Shown: positions 25,337 through 35,112, numbered from the stretch's first letter. The stretch: DNA of 64,000 nt from Planctomycetota bacterium (GCA_012959785.1 DUCM01000013.1:62001-126000); one strand, 5' to 3'. The notes: generated by a model not told the origin, from the letters alone. Program-made: numbers and translations.

Positions 25337-26082
25337 GCTGCACCGATCTCGACCTGGGTGAAATTAGAAACAGCGTCGGCGAGCGGCTCGACTACTCCCT
25401 CGTTTCCGGCAACGCTGAGTGCCGCGATGTTGTGGTCATCGGTCATGGCGTGACCGGCAACAAGGACCGCGAGTGGGCCTTGACCCTGGCCGAGTGTTTG
25501 AGGGTGGCGGGTTTTTGCGCCCTGCGCTTTTCTTTTGCCGGCAATGGCGCTTCCGAAGGCGTCTTCGAGAATTCCTGCCCCACAAAAGAGACCGCAGACC
25601 TCGCTGCTGTCCTCGACCGGCTCGGCGGCTGGCGCGTTACCTTTGTTGGGCATTCCATGGGAGCCGCGGTGGGCGTGCTGCGCGCCAGCGCTGATGAACG
25701 CATCGAACGCCTGGTCTCTCTCGCTGGCATGGTGCACACCGCTGACTTCGCCCAACGCAAGTTCGGCGACCTTGAGGCTGGTCACGACTCGATGTGGGAA
25801 AAACCCGACTGTCCGCTCAGCCAGGTCTTCCTCGATGACATGCGCGGCATCGGTTCGGTAGAGGCCTTGGCAGAGGAAGTGCGCGTGCCCTGGCTCCTGG
25901 TCCATGGCCGGGCTGACGAGGTTGTGCCTTTTGAGGAGAGTGAGGCCATTTTGGCACGGGCTGGAGGACGGGCCGAGTTGTTCGCCTTGGACGGCGCAGA
26001 CCATGTCTTCTCGGGAGGCGCAGCGCGCACCATGGCCTTGCGGGTTGTGGCTTGGTTGGAAGAACAAGGAGCAGAGGATTGA
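25333..26082 (+). CDS. Alpha/beta hydrolase
   Basis: A 249-residue protein with the nucleophile elbow GHSMGA (~residue 102), an oxyanion region GHGVTGNKDREW, and a late Asp/His pair in RADEVVPF and DGADHVF. It is a cytoplasmic serine esterase or acyl hydrolase of the dienelactone-hydrolase-like group. It overlaps the dehydrogenase gene by four bases (ATGA). The position suggests hydrolysis of the dehydrogenase's thioester product, but it lacks the look of classical S-formylglutathione hydrolase (esterase D type), so the role is inferred. Confidence 0.88.
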   Translation: MSCTDLDLGEIRNSVGERLDYSLVSGNAECRDVVVIGHGVTGNKDREWALTLAECLRVAGFCALRFSFAGNGASEGVFENSCPTKETADLAAVLDRLGGWRVTFVGHSMGAAVGVLRASADERIERLVSLAGMVHTADFAQRKFGDLEAGHDSMWEKPDCPLSQVFLDDMRGIGSVEALAEEVRVPWLLVHGRADEVVPFEESEAILARAGGRAELFALDGADHVFSGGAARTMALRVVAWLEEQGAED

Positions 26083-27245
26083 GTGACGAGCGCGAATTCG
26101 ATCTTGTCCTGCAAGGCGCCACAGGTTTCACCGGACGCCTGGCGGCGGCGGAGCTTTGCAAGCGGGCCCCACAGGGGCTGCGCCTCGCCATCTCGGGGCG
26201 CTCCAGGGAGCGCACCGAGGCCCTGGCTGAACGCTTGGGCTTGCCGGCTCTTGTTACCCCGGGCCTGGACGCCGACGCCACCGACGACTTGGCGGCGCGC
26301 TCGCGGGTGGTGCTCTCGTGCGCAGGGCCCTTTTCGCGCTACGGAACGCTACTCGTGGATGCCTGCGCTCGCCACGGGACCCATTACGCTGACCTTTCTG
26401 GTGAGCTCGTCTGGATCAGGGAGATGATCGACCGGCACCACAAGACATGCAGCGACGCTGGAGTCACTTTGATACCTGCCTCGGGTTTTGACTCGGTGCC
26501 CACGGACCTGGGCGTGCAGGCACTCTTGAGCGATCTGGGGGAGTCGTTGCCGGTGACAGGTTTCTTCGCGATGCGCGGCGGGCTCAACGGCGGCACCTTG
26601 TACTCGGGGATTGCCCTGGCGGAAGAGGAAGACCCCCGGGCTCCCATCCACCCGCACCTCCTGGACCCCGACCCCGAGGCGGCTCTGGCTGCCACGCCGC
26701 GCGCCATCAAGCGTCCCGCGGTTTTTCCGATCCCCGGCCGGGGGCGCTGGTCGGCGCCGTTCTTGATGGCGCCCGTCAACGAGCGCGTGGTGCGCCGTTC
26801 GGCGGCACTCCTGGCAGAAGAGGGTGCGGGCTACGGTGCCGGCTTCCGTTACGACGAGAGCCTCTTGTGTGCCAACCGTTTTCATGCCCACGGCATGCGT
26901 AGCTTGCTCGGGATTGCGGGCCAGTTGCTGGCTTCGCCCGCAGGGCGCTGGGCTCTCGGACGCTTTGGGCCGAGCCCCGGCCAGGGACCTTCGGCGCGCA
27001 GTATCGAGCAGGGATTCGCGCGCTTGACCCTGGTGGCCGGTGCCCTCGATGCGCCCGTGGCCACGCGCACTTTCTCCTGGCGCGGCGATCCGAGCAATGC
27101 CATCACCGTGAACTGTTTGGTTCAGACCGGATTGGCCCTGGCCGCCGGCGAAGCGCGCCGCGGTGGTGTCGTGACCGCCGCCTCGGCCCTCGGCTCGCGC
27201 CTTCTGGAGCGGCTGGCGGGGGTGCAGGCCCTGACCTGGTTCTAG
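26079..27245 (+). CDS. Saccharopine dehydrogenase family protein (trans-acting enoyl reductase-like)
   Basis: A 388-residue protein. The best start is the TTG at 26079, overlapping the stop of the hydrolase gene, since the Rossmann motif GATGFTGRLAAAEL follows after ~10 residues. Further family features are ISGRSRERTEAL, VVLSCAGPFSRYG and TLIPASGFDSVPTDLG. This group includes the mycobacterial trans-acting enoyl reductases and eukaryotic SCCPDH proteins; they bind NAD(P)H and act on lipid-linked substrates. Its place at the end of the bolA-grxD-frmA operon may simply be transcriptional. Confidence 0.87.
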   Translation: MSDEREFDLVLQGATGFTGRLAAAELCKRAPQGLRLAISGRSRERTEALAERLGLPALVTPGLDADATDDLAARSRVVLSCAGPFSRYGTLLVDACARHGTHYADLSGELVWIREMIDRHHKTCSDAGVTLIPASGFDSVPTDLGVQALLSDLGESLPVTGFFAMRGGLNGGTLYSGIALAEEEDPRAPIHPHLLDPDPEAALAATPRAIKRPAVFPIPGRGRWSAPFLMAPVNERVVRRSAALLAEEGAGYGAGFRYDESLLCANRFHAHGMRSLLGIAGQLLASPAGRWALGRFGPSPGQGPSARSIEQGFARLTLVAGALDAPVATRTFSWRGDPSNAITVNCLVQTGLALAAGEARRGGVVTAASALGSRLLERLAGVQALTWF

Positions 27246-27275
27246 AAACAGACCCAGACCTGGAAGACCCCGCCC

Positions 27276-27845
27276 CTACCTTTCGAGGGCAGCTTCGGCC
27301 TGGGGGACTACGAGGGCGCCGTGGAGATACACGGCGAACAACCACGAGGGCATCGGGCCCCAATCTGGATCGGTGTACTGGAAGACCCCGCGGGCGACTT
27401 GCAGGACTTCGCCGAGGGGACCCAAGACGGCCAGCAAAAAGGCCAGGATCAACACCGAGCGTCTCACCGGCCAAAGCGTGACGCGCAAGATCCACCAGCC
27501 CAACAGCAGGAGGGCCAACCAAAGCCCCCAGTCTGCCAGGGGCCCGGTGGCGGCGTAGGCGAGCAGGAAGGCGGCGCTGCTCGTGGCCAGGTGCCGCGCC
27601 GAGAAGGCGGCGCGCTCCTCCCCACAGAACGAGCGCAGGCGTCTAAACAGGTGATAGATGCCCACGGACACGAAGCCAAAAACCGGAACCACCCACCAAG
27701 CTTGGCCAAAGAAGGACTGATCATCCTGGGTCAGTACGCCACAGACGATGTGCACCCTATCCCCCAAACTGATGAATAGGCCGCCGCCGAGAAAGAGGCA
27801 CAGGTGGAGTTTGAACTTCATCTCTGGGGCCTTTGCGTTTTCCAA
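27276..27845 (-). CDS. Multi-pass membrane protein, INSIG-like by motif impression
   Basis: A 189-residue protein with about five or six hydrophobic helices. It could start at 27845 or at the internal ATG at 27821 (MKFKLHLCLFLGGGLF). Segments such as GDRVHIVCGVL, FFGQAWWVVPVFG and GPMPSWLFAVYLHGAL recall the INSIG-type membrane family known from sterol regulation in eukaryotes, with scattered bacterial relatives. I made this comparison by eye and rate it weak. It is convergent with the saccharopine dehydrogenase-like gene, with a 30-base gap. Confidence 0.6.
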   Translation of the reverse strand: MENAKAPEMKFKLHLCLFLGGGLFISLGDRVHIVCGVLTQDDQSFFGQAWWVVPVFGFVSVGIYHLFRRLRSFCGEERAAFSARHLATSSAAFLLAYAATGPLADWGLWLALLLLGWWILRVTLWPVRRSVLILAFLLAVLGPLGEVLQVARGVFQYTDPDWGPMPSWLFAVYLHGALVVPQAEAALER

Positions 27846-27940
27846 CAGCAGTTCTCCATGAACGGTCTTCGATCAGAAAGTGACATTCCATGACCCGGTT
27901 TCCTAACGGAGAGTGGGGGATAAGAGTATCATGCAGCGGC

Positions 27941-28663
27941 ATGGATGAGGCTCGCGATCGCACGCGAGACGAGCGTTTTGAGAGAGCGCTTGAGTTCGCA
28001 CAACAAAAGCTTGGACCAGCCACCGCAGCCTTGATCGAAAGCTGCGCGGGCGCTGAGGCTTTGGGGCTGGGGTTGCAGAGTTGCGGTGATGAGAAGGATG
28101 CCCTCCTGACCGTAGCTTTTCGAGCCATGCAAGCGGAAGCCGGCAACTCCATGGTAGGAAACGAGTTTTGGGGGTACTTTCTGAGCTTGCTCTCGGACCA
28201 GCCTCACCAGCTTCAGTCCCATTACTTGCGTCGAATACACGGCTCCAGCGACCTGGTGCAGTCAGCCGTCCTGGGGCTGTGGTGCAGCAGCAGCCATCTC
28301 GAGTTCCACTCACGGGCGGCCTTCCTGAGTCTCCTTATCAAGCGCCTCACCTGGAAGGCCCAGGATCACGGCAAGCGTTTGACTCGGGATCGTCGGCGAG
28401 AAGATCTACGCATCGATGCCCCCCCTGAGGACTGGAACGACCAGAGCGATGATCCCTCCGAAATAGAGAAGCTGATCAGCGCCGAAGATAGGGATCAGGT
28501 GGTCCTGAAGATGAGTCAGCTCCCTGCACACGACCAACTGGTCCTGCACCACATACTCGAGGGCAAGGGCACGGACGAGCTGGCCGAGAAACTGGAGATC
28601 ACTTTCGATGCCGCCCGCAAGCGCAAGAACAGGGTCATCAGGAGACTGATTGATCTCTTCTAG
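27941..28663 (+). CDS. ECF-type RNA polymerase sigma factor
   Basis: A 240-residue protein started at the ATG at 27941. Region 2 is around GSSDLVQSAVLGLW (~residues 105-120) and region 4 around LPAHDQLVLHHILEGKGTDE to AARKRKNRVIRRL at the end, a helix-turn-helix for -35 recognition. An N-terminal ~75 residues precede region 2, longer than in classical ECF factors. No anti-sigma gene adjoins it. It is followed after 16 bases by a Ser/Thr kinase gene, the arrangement known for planctomycete ECF factors thought to be controlled by phosphorylation. Confidence 0.88.
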   Translation: MDEARDRTRDERFERALEFAQQKLGPATAALIESCAGAEALGLGLQSCGDEKDALLTVAFRAMQAEAGNSMVGNEFWGYFLSLLSDQPHQLQSHYLRRIHGSSDLVQSAVLGLWCSSSHLEFHSRAAFLSLLIKRLTWKAQDHGKRLTRDRRREDLRIDAPPEDWNDQSDDPSEIEKLISAEDRDQVVLKMSQLPAHDQLVLHHILEGKGTDELAEKLEITFDAARKRKNRVIRRLIDLF

Positions 28664-28679
28664 CCTGGCCATCTGATCC

Positions 28680-31600
28680 ATGGAATCTTGGATCGAAAAT
28701 GTTCTCAGCGCCGACAGCGCGGAGGCTCGTGCGGAGAGGGCCTTCTTCGCTCTGCGCGAGCGCCCAGCCAAGGGGCGCCGCGAGGACGAGCGGGAGGTTC
28801 TGGCTGCCATGGACAAAGCGGCGCGCACTTGTCTCGATGGCATCCTGAACAACTTCCGCGTGCTCCAGAAACAGGACGGCTCGCTAGTCGAGCTCAAAAG
28901 CGGCAGCCGCCTGGGCGATTACAAGGTACTGGAGAAAATTGGCCAGGGATCCATGGGCACGGTATACCTCGCGGTGCAGTACCCCGTGGGCCGCGAAGTC
29001 GCCTTGAAGGTGCTCCACGATCACCTCTTCCAGTCTGAGCGCGCCGTCGAACGCTTTCTGCGCGAAGCCCAAGCCGCGGGGCGCGTGCGCCACGCCAGCG
29101 TGGTCACGGTCTTTGCCGCGGGTCAACACGAGGAGCGTCTCTTCATTGCCCAGGAACTCGTTGGCAGCGGGCGGTCGCTAGTGAATTGGATCGCCGAACG
29201 GGCTGCTGCCAGCGAGCTTCCTTCCAGCGATGGCCAGCGCGTGGCAAGGCTATTCGCAGCCCTCGCCGAAGGCCTCCACGCAGCCCACGAGGAGAACCTC
29301 GTTCACCGCGATGTCAAACCGGCCAATGTGGTTCTCAATGATGACGACCAGCCCAAACTCGCGGATTTTGGTCTAGCGCGCATTCTTGACGAAGGGGCTT
29401 TGACCGAAAGCGGCGAATCAGCGGGGACCCTTCTCTACCAGGCACCCGAGCAAGTGGACAAAAAGCACGGCGCAATCGACCGCCGCACCGATGTCTTCGC
29501 CCTGGGCGCTTGTCTCTATGAGGCTTTGACTTTTCAGGCGCCCTTCCATGGCGACTCCGTACCGCAGGTCACCAACAACATCCTGCACAAGGAACCGGCC
29601 GACCCCCGCAGTCTGCGTTCGCGGGTGCCTCGGCCCCTGGCCTTGATTGCCCTCAAGGCCCTGGAGAAATCCCAACGCCGGCGCTACGCCAGCGCCCGCC
29701 TCATGGGCGCCGACCTGCTGCGCTTCCTGGCCGGTGAGCCCGTTCTGGCGCGGCCGCCGGGAAGGTTATTGCTCGCCCAGCGCTGGGTTCGGCAGCACCG
29801 CGTGCTGGCCTCGACCATGACCCTTCTGTTGCTTGCCGTGGGGGCCACCACCTGGCAGTTGCGCCACGATCGCGCCCTGCGCCTGGAGGTCGAGGACGCC
29901 AGCGAGCGTGCCCTGCAGGCCTTGCAAGTGACGACGGAACTCTTGGTCAGCCTCGACCCCAGGCGGCGCGCGATGGGCCTCGACGAAGTGACCGCCGACC
30001 TGGCTCCCGCGGTGGACCTCGCTGTTGCCTACCGCCTGCATGCCCCGGACCTGGCGGCGCGACTCTACCTGGGCGCGGGCAGCATGGCCCACAGCCTGGG
30101 GCATCTCGATCTCGCCCTTGAACTCGTGGATCATGCTCAAGATCTGTCGCTGATCTTTGGAAAAGAAGAACGCAACCTGATGTTCGATGTGCTCTTCGAA
30201 CGCGCCCGACTCCTGGAGGATCGTTGGGAACTGGAAGCTGCCGCGGCGGCTTTTGGTGAGCTGCTCTTGCTCGCGGAGGACCACGATTTGCGCGAGGATC
30301 CGCGTTTTGCGCAAGCGCTGGGTAACTTCTATCTGGTCCTGTCCCACGCGGATGACCAGGATCAGGTCGAGTCCCTCTTGGCCGAAAACGGATCGGTGGG
30401 GCGCTTGCTCGAGCTCGCCGAAAAGTCGGCCAAGGAGCGCAGCGCAGACCCCATCACCTGGCTGGCCCTGCTTCTGGTGCGTTCGCGGGTGGCCTACATC
30501 CAGGAGCAGCCGACCCTGGCGCGGGAGCTCGCCGACGGGGCCTTGCGGGAAGCCCGGGCGCGGCTGGGCGAGTCGCACATCATCACCTTGCAAGCCCTCG
30601 ACGCCCGGGGCACAGCCTACTACCGGGAAGGGACACAGGGTTTACGCGACGCCTCTAGCCTCATCGATCTCCAGCGCTTGGCTGAGAGGGACTTTTCCGA
30701 GCTCTTCGGTCTGGCCGAAGCAACCCTCGGCAGCGACCACCCCTTGACCGTGCGGGCCAAGGAGCGCTTGGGAGTGACCCTGATCGAGCAGGGCCGCTGG
30801 GCGGATGCCGAGGTGATCTACCGCGAGGTCGTTCCCAAGATCGAACGCATTCACGGCCCCGATGCACTTCCCACCCTGCGCGCCAAGACGGCCTTTGGTG
30901 TGCTCTACATGCGCTCGGGCAAGTCCGCCGAAGCCAAGGAACTTCTGAGCGCCATGCTCGAGGCCAAACGCCGGATCCTGGGCCCCAGGCACTGGTCCAC
31001 CCTGACTAGCCTAGTGGGGTTGATTGAGGTTCACCAATCTCGTGGCGAGACTCAGAGGCACTTGGAACTGCTCCGAGAACTGCACTCAGCCTATGTGCAT
31101 GGCAAGGGAGAGTTCAGTAAACTCGGCTTATACAGCCTGAACGAGCTGTGGCGGGCTGAAATGGTCGCTGGGAACTTCGATGTGGCCGAGGTCTTGGCCC
31201 GGCGGTACCTGGGGTTCGTCCTGCAAGCCGATTGGGATTTGACGCCTGGCTGCCACTACACTGCCGAATACCAAGTCATCCTGGTCCTGATCATGGGCGG
31301 CAAGTTGGCTCGAGCGGATACCGAACTCGCTTCCTTGGAGGCCCGGCTCACCGATGAGTCCGCTCCGCTCTTTCACGAGAGGCGCTTCCAGCTGCTCTCT
31401 CTGCGCGCCCTCCACGCTCACAAGGCCGGCGATTATTCCGCCACACGCGCTGTTTTTCGCGCCATGGACACCCTCTTCCAGGAGCATCCCGAGCTGGACG
31501 GGCAAGTCAACAATGTGATCCATGCGATGCAGCGGGCACGCATCGAGATGGCTGATGGCCTTCCGGGTCGCGCGATTGGAATCCTTGAGGAGTGCCTGCG

Positions 31601-31709
31601 CTTCGAAGAGAATCGTGTGGTCACCTTCCTGCATTCCATCCAACCCCTGCAAGAACTCCTGGAAGAGTACCGTGCGCTCGTCGATGCCGATCAGTCGCGC
31701 AAGCGCTGA
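28680..31709 (+). CDS. Membrane Ser/Thr protein kinase with C-terminal TPR domain
   Basis: A 1009-residue protein. The kinase domain (~residues 80-350) shows the glycine loop IGQGSMGTVYLA, lysine in EVALKVL, catalytic HRDVKPAN (~208) and DFG (~230). One transmembrane helix follows at ~380-397 (STMTLLLLAVGATTW). The rest is a long helical region with TPR features (GRWADAEVIYREVVPKIE; SGKSAEAKELLSAMLEAK), predicted outside the membrane. The first ~75 residues are helical and possibly contact the sigma factor. Co-transcription with the ECF gene suggests the extracytoplasmic part senses a signal and the kinase modifies the sigma factor. Confidence 0.92.
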   Translation: MESWIENVLSADSAEARAERAFFALRERPAKGRREDEREVLAAMDKAARTCLDGILNNFRVLQKQDGSLVELKSGSRLGDYKVLEKIGQGSMGTVYLAVQYPVGREVALKVLHDHLFQSERAVERFLREAQAAGRVRHASVVTVFAAGQHEERLFIAQELVGSGRSLVNWIAERAAASELPSSDGQRVARLFAALAEGLHAAHEENLVHRDVKPANVVLNDDDQPKLADFGLARILDEGALTESGESAGTLLYQAPEQVDKKHGAIDRRTDVFALGACLYEALTFQAPFHGDSVPQVTNNILHKEPADPRSLRSRVPRPLALIALKALEKSQRRRYASARLMGADLLRFLAGEPVLARPPGRLLLAQRWVRQHRVLASTMTLLLLAVGATTWQLRHDRALRLEVEDASERALQALQVTTELLVSLDPRRRAMGLDEVTADLAPAVDLAVAYRLHAPDLAARLYLGAGSMAHSLGHLDLALELVDHAQDLSLIFGKEERNLMFDVLFERARLLEDRWELEAAAAAFGELLLLAEDHDLREDPRFAQALGNFYLVLSHADDQDQVESLLAENGSVGRLLELAEKSAKERSADPITWLALLLVRSRVAYIQEQPTLARELADGALREARARLGESHIITLQALDARGTAYYREGTQGLRDASSLIDLQRLAERDFSELFGLAEATLGSDHPLTVRAKERLGVTLIEQGRWADAEVIYREVVPKIERIHGPDALPTLRAKTAFGVLYMRSGKSAEAKELLSAMLEAKRRILGPRHWSTLTSLVGLIEVHQSRGETQRHLELLRELHSAYVHGKGEFSKLGLYSLNELWRAEMVAGNFDVAEVLARRYLGFVLQADWDLTPGCHYTAEYQVILVLIMGGKLARADTELASLEARLTDESAPLFHERRFQLLSLRALHAHKAGDYSATRAVFRAMDTLFQEHPELDGQVNNVIHAMQRARIEMADGLPGRAIGILEECLRFEENRVVTFLHSIQPLQELLEEYRALVDADQSRKR

Positions 31710-32698
31710 GGTTCCCGCGAGGCAGCCAGCGCGGCGTCTTCCAACCATTTGTCAGCGGCGTCGGCGAGGCGCTCCGCTGCATCGAGCATTCTCAAGGAAG
31801 TGGTCGAGTTCAAGCGCCGCGGTAGGCGCACCAAGCCGCCGGTGCTGAGGGCGCTGAGGCCCTTGAGAGGCGCCTCGCCCAACAACAAGGATTCCGTGGG
31901 GCCAGCAACGCCACCCTCTTCGACTTCCACCAAGATCAGATCGGGATCGAGACGCAGGAGCAGCTCGTAGTCGATCTCATTGAAGTTTTCGAGGCCCACA
32001 TCGCGGGCAGCGTTGCGCATACCGGCCAGAGAGATGGTGATGTCACAGGTTGTGTCGGCGCCAGCGGCCCAGCCGCCTGTGCCGTAGTTGCTGTAGCCGA
32101 GCACGCGCACAAAGCTGCGTTTCTCGGCGCCAGTTCGCAGGGCTGCGCGGCGGCGTTCGAGTTGCGTCAGGAGCGCGGTGGCTTCGCTGCTTGCGTCGAT
32201 CACCCGGCCCAAAATGTCGATCTCGCGGCTGACATCGTCGAAGGTTGTGGGCATGGGCAAGATCAGCACCGCCACGCCGGCCTGGCGAAGGTACGCGGCC
32301 GCACTCTTCGCTTGCCACTCGTGACCGATGACGAGGTCGGGCTCGAAGGCCAAGATAGCGGCCGCACTGATTTCCGAGAACTGCGGCAGTGACAACCAGG
32401 CCTCGGCATCGGCGGGGAAGGTGGAATACTCCGCCGCCAGGGAGGGCAAGGCCACGAGCCGCTCGGGGCCTGTGAGGGCCACCAGGGCATCCACCGCACC
32501 GGCGTTCAGAGGCAGAATGCGTCGAGGCACCGTTTCGATGGTGAACTGCGCGCCGTCCCAGCCGTGGACCAAGAGGGGAAAGCTGTCATTCAGTATCCCA
32601 AAGGGCTCGTTGGACTGGGCGGGCTCGGGACCACAGGCCACAAGGCCCAGCGCGCACAGGCAAGCGAGGGGGCTGAAGAGCGGGCTAGTCTGGTTCAT
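31691..32698 (-). CDS. Periplasmic-binding lipoprotein (BtuF/FhuD-like)
   Basis: A 335-residue protein started at the ATG at 32698, giving a lipoprotein signal with lipobox LVAC. The fold is the two-lobe type III substrate-binding protein: PRRILPLNAGAVDALVAL, then EPDLVIGHEWQAKSAA and IDILGRVIDASSEA. By family it captures cobalamin, haem or Fe-siderophore for an ABC importer. No permease or ATPase gene is nearby, so it may serve transporter parts encoded elsewhere. Its 3' end overlaps the kinase gene's end by 19 bases on the other strand. Frames extending upstream of 32698 are shadows. Confidence 0.82.
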   Translation of the reverse strand: MNQTSPLFSPLACLCALGLVACGPEPAQSNEPFGILNDSFPLLVHGWDGAQFTIETVPRRILPLNAGAVDALVALTGPERLVALPSLAAEYSTFPADAEAWLSLPQFSEISAAAILAFEPDLVIGHEWQAKSAAAYLRQAGVAVLILPMPTTFDDVSREIDILGRVIDASSEATALLTQLERRRAALRTGAEKRSFVRVLGYSNYGTGGWAAGADTTCDITISLAGMRNAARDVGLENFNEIDYELLLRLDPDLILVEVEEGGVAGPTESLLLGEAPLKGLSALSTGGLVRLPRRLNSTTSLRMLDAAERLADAADKWLEDAALAASREPQRLRD

Positions 32699-32791
32699 CT
32701 GCAGAGACAGTACTCGGGGCCTGGCCTTGGAGTCCCGCTCAAGCTCGAAAAGTAGGGCCTTGCCGCGGCGCTTGTTAGGCTGACGGGTGCC

Positions 32792-33952
32792 ATGGCAAGA
32801 AAGTTGGTCAAGAAAATGAATGTTGCGCTGATCGGACAGGCTTTCATGGGCCGCGCTCACTCCAACGCCTATCGCCAGGTGGGGCGCTTCTTCGATTGCG
32901 GGCTGGAACCTGTGATGCACACCATCGCGGCCCGCAACGCTGAGACCCTTGCTAGCTTCGCTGCCGAACAGGGCTGGTCCGCGCACACAACGCGCTGGCA
33001 GGATATCGCCGAGGATGGTGCCATCGACTTCGTGGATGTGGCCACGCCCAACGATTCCCACCGCGAACTCTCCCTCGCCATGCTCGCGGCCGGAAAGCAT
33101 GTGGCTTGCGAGAAACCATTGGCGGGAACCCTGAAGGAAGCGCGCGAGATGCGAGACGCCGCCGCGAACGCGGAGGGCAGTCAGACCTTTGTGTGGTTCA
33201 ACTACCGTCGCGCACCGGCTATCGGCCTGGCCTACAAGTTGTTGCGCGAAGGCCGACTCGGGCGCATCTACCATGTGCGAGCGAGCTACTTGCAGAGCTG
33301 GGGCGGTCCCGCCACGCCGCTCTCGTGGCGCTTTCAGAAAAACCTCGCCGGCAGCGGCGCCCATGGCGACCTGAACGCTCACATCGTCGACCTGGCGCGC
33401 TTCCTCGTGGGTGAGGAGATCACCGAGATCAACGGCGCCATAGAGCGCACCTTTATCGAGGAGCGCACCCAGCTCGGCACGAACGAACGGAAGAAGTGCG
33501 ATGTTGACGATTGCACCCTGTTTCTGGCCAGCTTTGCGGGCGGCGCCACGGCTTCATTCGAAGCCACCCGACTCGCTGGCGGGCACTTGAATGACAACAC
33601 CATCGAGATCAATGGCGAGGGCGGATCCCTGCGCTGGAACCTCGAAAACTTGAACGAGTTGTGGTTCTTCGATGCAAGCGATGCCGAGCGCGAAGCCGGC
33701 TGGCGGCGCATCGTGGCCACAAGCGCGGATCATCACCCCTACGCAGCGGCCTGGTGGCCCGACGGCCACATCTGTGGTTACGAGCACACCTTCACCAACG
33801 AGTTGGCCGACATCCTGCGTGTTTTGGGCGACGAGCAGCCGGTCCTGCCCCTGCCCGACTTCGCCGACGCCTACGAGACCCAGCGCGTCCTTGAAGCCGC
33901 CCTGGTGGCCGCCCGCGAGCGCTGCGCCATTCCCCTGAGCGCGGTTTTATAG
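32792..33952 (+). CDS. Gfo/Idh/MocA family oxidoreductase
   Basis: A 386-residue protein (or 378 from the internal ATG at 32816, MNVALIGQ). The N-terminal Rossmann motif is GQAFMGRAHSNAY and the family's EKP motif is CEKPLAGT. The C-terminal alpha/beta domain carries the substrate histidines (GDLNAHIVDLARFLVG). These enzymes oxidise or reduce sugars with NAD(P); several make 3-keto-sugars. With the sugar isomerase, MFS permease and DUF1080 genes downstream it likely forms a 3-keto-glycoside pathway. Its start is 93 bases from the divergent lipoprotein gene. Confidence 0.92.
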   Translation: MARKLVKKMNVALIGQAFMGRAHSNAYRQVGRFFDCGLEPVMHTIAARNAETLASFAAEQGWSAHTTRWQDIAEDGAIDFVDVATPNDSHRELSLAMLAAGKHVACEKPLAGTLKEAREMRDAAANAEGSQTFVWFNYRRAPAIGLAYKLLREGRLGRIYHVRASYLQSWGGPATPLSWRFQKNLAGSGAHGDLNAHIVDLARFLVGEEITEINGAIERTFIEERTQLGTNERKKCDVDDCTLFLASFAGGATASFEATRLAGGHLNDNTIEINGEGGSLRWNLENLNELWFFDASDAEREAGWRRIVATSADHHPYAAAWWPDGHICGYEHTFTNELADILRVLGDEQPVLPLPDFADAYETQRVLEAALVAARERCAIPLSAVL

Positions 33953-34025
33953 AGTTCCACGAACTGCTCGACGTTCCCGTCCCAAACTTCGCTGGGCCTC
34001 CCCCCTCCCCTGAACTCCCCATCCC

Positions 34026-35069
34026 ATGAACCGCCCCGTCAGCTTGTTCACCGGCCAGTGGGCCGACCTCTCCCTGGAAACCGTGGCTCATAAGGCCGCC
34101 GCCTTCGGTTACGACAGTCTCGAACTCGGGTGCTGGGGTAGTCACTTCGATGTGGGCGCGGCCCTCGACGATAACTCCTACTGTAAGGCGCACTGGGAAT
34201 TGCTCGAGAATGCCGGCTTGGCGTGCTACGCGATCTCGACGCACCTGGTGGGCCAGGCCACCTGCGATCGCATCGATGAACGCCACAAGGCGATTCTGTC
34301 GCCGGAGATCTGGGGCGACGGTGATCCCGATGGCGTGCGCACCCGAGCTGCCGAGGAGTTGAAGCGCACGGCTCGTGCAGCGCGCCGCTTCTTCGATGCA
34401 GCTCCGTCGCGGGTCAAGGACCGCCTTGAAGCCAACGGGTGCACTCCGGTCAACGGCTTCACCGGAAGCCCGATTTGGCACCTCTTGTACTCCTTCCCTC
34501 CCGTGGTTCCGGGCCAGATCGAGGCGGGCTATGCAGAGTTTGGTTCTATCTGGACGCCGATCCTGGATGCCTTCGCCGAAGCAAACATCCACTTTGCCCT
34601 GGAGGTGCATCCCACTGAGATCGCTTTCGATTGTGCCTCCTCAATCCGCACCCTCGAAGCCATCCACCATCACTCGCACTTCGGCTTCAACTTCGACCCG
34701 TCGCACTTCGCCTACCAGGGCGTGGATTACCTGGGCTTCCTGCGCGAATTTGGCGACTTGATCTTCAATGTTCACATCAAGGATGTTTGGTGGTCCGATC
34801 GGCCCATGCCCATCGGCGTCTTCGGCGGACACACCGAGTTCGGCACCGATGGGCGCTTTTGGGACTTTCGCTCGCCTGGACGGGGCCGAGTGGACTTTGA
34901 GGGCATCATCCGCATGCTCAACCACATCGACTACCAAGGCCCCCTGACCGTCGAGTGGGAAGACCCCATGATGGACCGCGAAGCCGGTGCCACCGAGGCT
35001 GCCAGCTTTACCCGAGCCCTCGATTTTGCTCCCTCCCAGGCGGCCTTCGACGCGGCCTTCTCCGAGTGA
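34026..35069 (+). CDS. Sugar phosphate isomerase/epimerase (xylose isomerase-like TIM barrel)
   Basis: A 347-residue protein starting [21 protein letters not shown]-barrel metal-site segments include [27 protein letters not shown] and [10 protein letters not shown], which supply the Glu, Asp and His ligands typical of the AP-endonuclease-2/xylose isomerase family. It should bind a divalent metal and isomerise or epimerise a sugar; some relatives act on 3-keto-glycosides. It sits 73 bases after the oxidoreductase, separated by a C-rich spacer, and precedes the MFS transporter by ~43 bases. Confidence 0.88.
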   Translation: MNRPVSLFTGQWADLSLETVAHKAAAFGYDSLELGCWGSHFDVGAALDDNSYCKAHWELLENAGLACYAISTHLVGQATCDRIDERHKAILSPEIWGDGDPDGVRTRAAEELKRTARAARRFFDAAPSRVKDRLEANGCTPVNGFTGSPIWHLLYSFPPVVPGQIEAGYAEFGSIWTPILDAFAEANIHFALEVHPTEIAFDCASSIRTLEAIHHHSHFGFNFDPSHFAYQGVDYLGFLREFGDLIFNVHIKDVWWSDRPMPIGVFGGHTEFGTDGRFWDFRSPGRGRVDFEGIIRMLNHIDYQGPLTVEWEDPMMDREAGATEAASFTRALDFAPSQAAFDAAFSE

Positions 35070-35112
35070 CGGATCTCCAACGTCCCCCTCCACGCCGTTA
35101 CCCTCGCCCGCG

